Below are positions 8,401 through 10,265 of a stretch of 10,265 bases of DNA, one piece after another. How positions within the stretch are numbered: position 1 is the first letter of the stretch; each line of letters begins with the position of its first letter. The stretch comes from Acidovorax sp. GTDB taxonomy: Bacteria; Pseudomonadota; Gammaproteobacteria; Burkholderiales; Burkholderiaceae_C. The DNA lies in the NCBI GenBank assembly GCA_030150585.1, contig JASLFM010000003.1, positions 1 to 10,265 on the forward strand. Reading direction: 5' to 3'. The notes beneath the pieces were generated by a model. The model made no database searches. It saw only the letters and a list, made by a program, of their open reading frames with translations, and was not told the DNA's origin. The translations under genes were made by a program, and so were the position numbers.

Positions 8401-9504
8401 CAGGGGCGCACGCTGCACGATGTGGTGGTGGGCGGGTCGCAGGGCGGCGGTGTCTGGCGCGCCAACCTCGACGCACGCGAGCTTGACGGCTACGTGGAGT
8501 ACCGCCAGGCCTCGGCCAGCGAGCACGCCGGCCGCGTCTATGCACGCCTGGCCCGCCTGTCGGTGCCGCAAAGCACGGCCTCCGAGGTCGATGCGCTGCT
8601 GGACGACGGGCCTGGCACCCTGCCCGCGCTCGACATCGTGGTGGAGGACTTCGAACTGCGCGGCCGCAAGCTCGGACGCCTCGAAATCGAAGCCCAGAAC
8701 CGGGGTGGCGGCAGCGACGATGGCGCGCAGCGCGAGTGGCGCCTGGGCAAGTTCAACCTCATCACGCCCGAGGCCTCGCTCACGGGCAGCGGCAACTGGG
8801 CGCTGCTGGCCGGCGGTGGTGCCGGCCGGGGGCCCGAGCGCCGCACGGTCATGAATTTCCGGCTCGACATCCGCGACTCGGGCGAGCTGCTCGCGCGCTT
8901 TGGCATGCCCGATGTGGTGCGGCGCGGCAAGGGGCGCATGGAGGGGCAGGTGGCGTGGATCGGCGCGCCCATCAACCCCGACTACCACACGATGACGGGC
9001 CAGCTCAACGTGAACATGGAGGCGGGTCAGTTCCTCAAGGCCGACCCGGGCCTGGCCAAGCTGCTGGGCGTGCTGAGCCTGCAGTCGCTGCCGCGCCGGC
9101 TCACGCTCGACTTCCGCGACGTCTTCAGCGAGGGCTTCGGGTTCGACTTCGTGCGCGGCGACGTGCGCATCGAGCGCGGCGTGGCCCTCACCAACAACCT
9201 GCAGATGAAGGGCGTGAACGCCGCGGTGCTCATGGAAGGCCAGGCCGACATCGCACGCGAAACACAGGACCTGCACGTGGTCGTGGTGCCCGAGATCAAC
9301 GCCATGACCGCCTCGCTCGTGGCCACCGCGATCAACCCCGTCATCGGCCTGGGCAGCTTCCTGGCCCAGGTCTTCCTGCGCGGCCCGCTCGCCGCGGCCG
9401 CGACCCAGGAGTTCCGCATCGAGGGCACCTGGGCCGACCCGCGCATCGTGCGCATGGAGCGCCGCAAACCCGCCCCCCCCACCACTCCAGGAGCCTCCGG
9501 ATGA
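5413..9504 (+). CDS. yhdP: YhdP family AsmA-like envelope protein (phospholipid transport to the outer membrane)
   Basis: A giant inner-membrane-anchored periplasmic protein of the AsmA-like clan. In E. coli, YhdP, TamB and YdbH are redundant factors believed to move phospholipids across the periplasm to the outer membrane. This one has 1363 residues (E. coli YhdP is about 1266). It has a short basic cytoplasmic start, one transmembrane helix at about 20-42, then a long periplasmic part rich in repeating beta strands. Family landmarks are VGLLSARTEGLIPTIELGDV soon after the helix, YIERPELDIR at 122-131, and the AsmA_2-type C-terminal region from about 1198 (LNVNMEAGQFLKADPGLAKL) to a hydrophobic stretch at about 1295-1326 (NAMTASLVATAINPVIGLGS). 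Gly/Ala/Pro-rich linkers at about 777-799, 963-981 and 1096-1108 probably lie in loops between strands. No Shine-Dalgarno is obvious. Its stop overlaps the next gene's start (ATGA), so the two are likely co-translated. Confidence 0.95.
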   Translation: MTEPTPYPSRLLRWVAGFARWSLGLLLAMWLLLTVAWGVLHGWIVPRIGDFRPQLEAQAARALGVPVRVGLLSARTEGLIPTIELGDVALLDAEGREALRLPRVVVAVSPRSLMRWGFEQLYIERPELDIRRAADGRLFIAGLPFTPGAADDGAAADWLFSQGEVIVKDGTLRWADAQRGAPPLALEKVDLVIRNRGWRHALRLDATPPADWGERFTLSGQFREPLLSAHAGAWQRWSGQVYAQFARVDVSQLRHHADVGIAVAQGRGALRAWVDVQRGRAVGGTADMVLADVNATLGAGLAPLALRTVEGRLSGSRLPGGFEFSTAGLQFTTEDGLHWPGGNLFVRHTGAEGSHPAQGELRADRLDLEALAQIASRLPLDAPAHEALRTYAPQGLVQDIQASWRGPWTHPQQYQVKGRATDLALGAPPAGAAAPHAPEAFGVRGASVDFDLNQGGGKALLAITQGALVLPGVFEEPVLPLQRLSASVRWQLQGEQIALQAGDLRFANADVQGEAKLSWRTSDPARSSSRSRFPGILDLSGTLARADGTRVHRYLPLEIEADVRHYVRDAVTAGTASQVQFKVRGDLNDLPFDHPGQGDFHIAAKVRDVTYAYVPARLQPAGERPWPALTQLSGELVFDRSSMAVRKASANFAGSQRLRMAQIEARIPDLSHTVVAVDAQGRGPLAEMLSVVANSPLAGLTAHTLDKASGSGPADLQLKLSLPINDINQSRVQGSVAFAGNEVQIAPDVPVLSRVRGAVQFSDKGFTLSGVQAQALGGDVRLEGGMRGGNGSGGGADSSVQVRAQGTATAEGLRRERALGLLSQLARQATGSAPYSLTLGVRRGVPELQVSTTLQGMALALPAPLGKPAEGSLPVRFENQLTRESVAAGPNAPLHDQITLDLGAIGSASYVRDIAGTQPRVLRGAIGLGLGAGESAPLPPTGVTANVRLAHVDVDAWQTLLQPGAAPGGGAAPASAGPAPDYLPTSLAVRAGTLAVQGRTLHDVVVGGSQGGGVWRANLDARELDGYVEYRQASASEHAGRVYARLARLSVPQSTASEVDALLDDGPGTLPALDIVVEDFELRGRKLGRLEIEAQNRGGGSDDGAQREWRLGKFNLITPEASLTGSGNWALLAGGGAGRGPERRTVMNFRLDIRDSGELLARFGMPDVVRRGKGRMEGQVAWIGAPINPDYHTMTGQLNVNMEAGQFLKADPGLAKLLGVLSLQSLPRRLTLDFRDVFSEGFGFDFVRGDVRIERGVALTNNLQMKGVNAAVLMEGQADIARETQDLHVVVVPEINAMTASLVATAINPVIGLGSFLAQVFLRGPLAAAATQEFRIEGTWADPRIVRMERRKPAPPTTPGASG
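9473..9480 (+). repeat. C8 homopolymer tract near the 3' end of yhdP
   Basis: Eight consecutive C bases encode part of the Ala-Pro-Pro tail of YhdP, ten codons before its stop. Gain of one C (or a -1 ribosomal slip here) would put YhdP in the reading frame of the downstream nitrilase; I checked that the codons between the tract and the nitrilase ATG are open in that frame. Tracts of this length are moderately prone to slippage, but they are also expected by chance in such GC-rich DNA. Confidence 0.6.
9489..9493 (+). promoter_or_regulatory. Shine-Dalgarno site for the nitrilase-family gene
   Basis: AGGAG lies seven bases before the ATG at 9501, inside the last codons of yhdP. This strong, well-spaced site fixes the nitrilase start and, with the ATGA overlap, suggests translational coupling to yhdP. 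Confidence 0.85.
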
Positions 9505-10265
9505 AAGTTGCCGCCTTGCAAATGGTCTCGGACACCGCCTGGGAGTCCAACCTGGCCGCCGCCCGCGCGCTGCTGGAGCGGGCCCGCGACGCGGGCGCCG
9601 AACTCGCCGTGCTGCCCGAATACTTCGGCGCCATGGGCCGCCAGGACACCGACAAGCTCGCGCTGGCCGAGCCGTTCGGCGACGGTCCCATGCAGGCCTT
9701 CCTCGCGGAATCGGCGCGCACGCTGGGCCTGTGGATCGTGGGCGGCACGCTGCCGCTGCAGGGCAGCGATGCCGCGCACGTGCACAACAGTTCGCTGGCC
9801 TTCGCACCCTCGGGCGAGTGCGTGGCGCGCTACGACAAGATCCACCTGTTCCACTTCGACAACGGCCGCGAGCGCTACGAGGAGGCGCGCGTGGTCGAGG
9901 CCGGGCGCACGCCCGTCACGGTGGACATCACCACGCACGGCGGCGAGCGCTGGCGCGTGGGCCTGTCCGTGTGCTACGACCTGCGCTTTCCCGAGCTGTA
10001 CCGCGCACACGCCCAGGCCGGCGCGGACCTGCTGCTCGTGCCCAGCGCCTTCACACACACCACGGGCCAGGCGCATTGGGAGCTGCTGCTGCGCGCTCGA
10101 GCGGTCGAGAACCTGGCCTACGTGCTCGCGCCCGCGCAGGGCGGCGTGCACGAGAACGGCCGCCGCACCTGGGGCCACAGCATGCTCGTGGACCCCTGGG
10201 GCCAGGTGCTGGCGCAGCAGGAGGAGGGCGCCGCCGTCGTGGTGGGCGAGCTCTCGCGCAAGCGC
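9501..10265 (+). CDS. Carbon-nitrogen hydrolase (nitrilase superfamily, Nit1/Nit2-like amidase), C-terminus cut by window edge
   Basis: Probable cytoplasmic amidohydrolase of the nitrilase superfamily. The 255 visible residues run open to the right edge. The catalytic Glu-Lys-Cys triad is complete: Glu40 in LAVLPEYFG, Lys113 in RYDKIHLFHFD and Cys158 in GLSVCYDLRFPELYR. A Glu in the following loop (Glu124 or Glu127) may be the accessory catalytic residue. The C-terminal motifs VPSAFTHTTGQAHWELLLRA (180-199), ARAVENLAYVLAPAQGG (199-215) and GHSMLVDPWGQVLAQ (225-239) fit the Nit branch. Relatives of that branch hydrolyse omega-amides such as deaminated glutathione (metabolite repair) or alpha-keto amides. 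Full length is usually about 265-275, so only some 10-20 residues are missing. It starts within the yhdP stop (ATGA) behind a strong AGGAG. The exact substrate cannot be assigned; deaminated glutathione amidase is my best guess from the short length, the motifs and gene-order memory. Confidence 0.93.
   Translation, partial: MKVAALQMVSDTAWESNLAAARALLERARDAGAELAVLPEYFGAMGRQDTDKLALAEPFGDGPMQAFLAESARTLGLWIVGGTLPLQGSDAAHVHNSSLAFAPSGECVARYDKIHLFHFDNGRERYEEARVVEAGRTPVTVDITTHGGERWRVGLSVCYDLRFPELYRAHAQAGADLLLVPSAFTHTTGQAHWELLLRARAVENLAYVLAPAQGGVHENGRRTWGHSMLVDPWGQVLAQQEEGAAVVVGELSRKR

Noticed and set aside
6907..9807. A 966-codon open frame on the minus strand opposite yhdP and the nitrilase gene
   Set aside because: It has the same mirrored phase relative to yhdP codons and low-complexity composition with no domain; it is a by-product of codon bias. 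The shorter minus-strand frames at 5476-6720 and 9027-10178 are the same effect opposite yhdP and the nitrilase respectively.

Overview
The window is very GC-rich, with codons strongly biased to G or C in the third position, and it carries a conserved housekeeping layout typical of Betaproteobacteria. The protein sequences and gene order suggest the Comamonadaceae (Acidovorax/Comamonas/Delftia-like bacteria). That family assignment is inference, because no rRNA or other taxonomic marker is present. Coding density is very high: there are five protein genes and no intergenic gap longer than 137 bases. I see no RNA gene, CRISPR array, insertion sequence or prophage piece.

Left part, all on the minus strand and read right to left. 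glnE (5275 to 2534) encodes the bifunctional glutamine synthetase adenylyltransferase/adenylyl-removing enzyme. After 87 bases comes an outer-membrane efflux lipoprotein of the NodT/OprM type (2446 to 1046). After another 40 bases comes the periplasmic adaptor of an RND-type tripartite efflux pump (1005 to the left edge, cut). The inner-membrane pump gene is expected just beyond the left edge.

Right part, plus strand. A 137-base divergent region separates glnE from yhdP (5413 to 9504), a giant AsmA-like envelope protein thought to carry phospholipid to the outer membrane. Its stop overlaps the start of a nitrilase-superfamily amidohydrolase (9501 to the right edge, cut) by ATGA, and a strong ribosome-binding site lies just before that start. 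The two are therefore almost certainly co-transcribed. A glnE / yhdP / nitrilase order, often followed by tldD, is from memory familiar in Burkholderiales.

The genes fall into three functional groups: nitrogen-assimilation control (GlnE), envelope transport (the efflux pair and YhdP) and small-molecule amide hydrolysis (nitrilase). Nothing shows that they work as one system. I found no convincing previously undescribed system. The points worth a second look are modest: a short CX3C-containing insert in the GlnE interdomain linker, a C8 tract placed so that a one-base gain would fuse YhdP to the nitrilase, paired cysteines in the efflux outer-membrane protein, and an inverted repeat around the putative yhdP promoter. 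Very long antisense open frames opposite all the plus- and minus-strand genes are explained by codon bias and were rejected.
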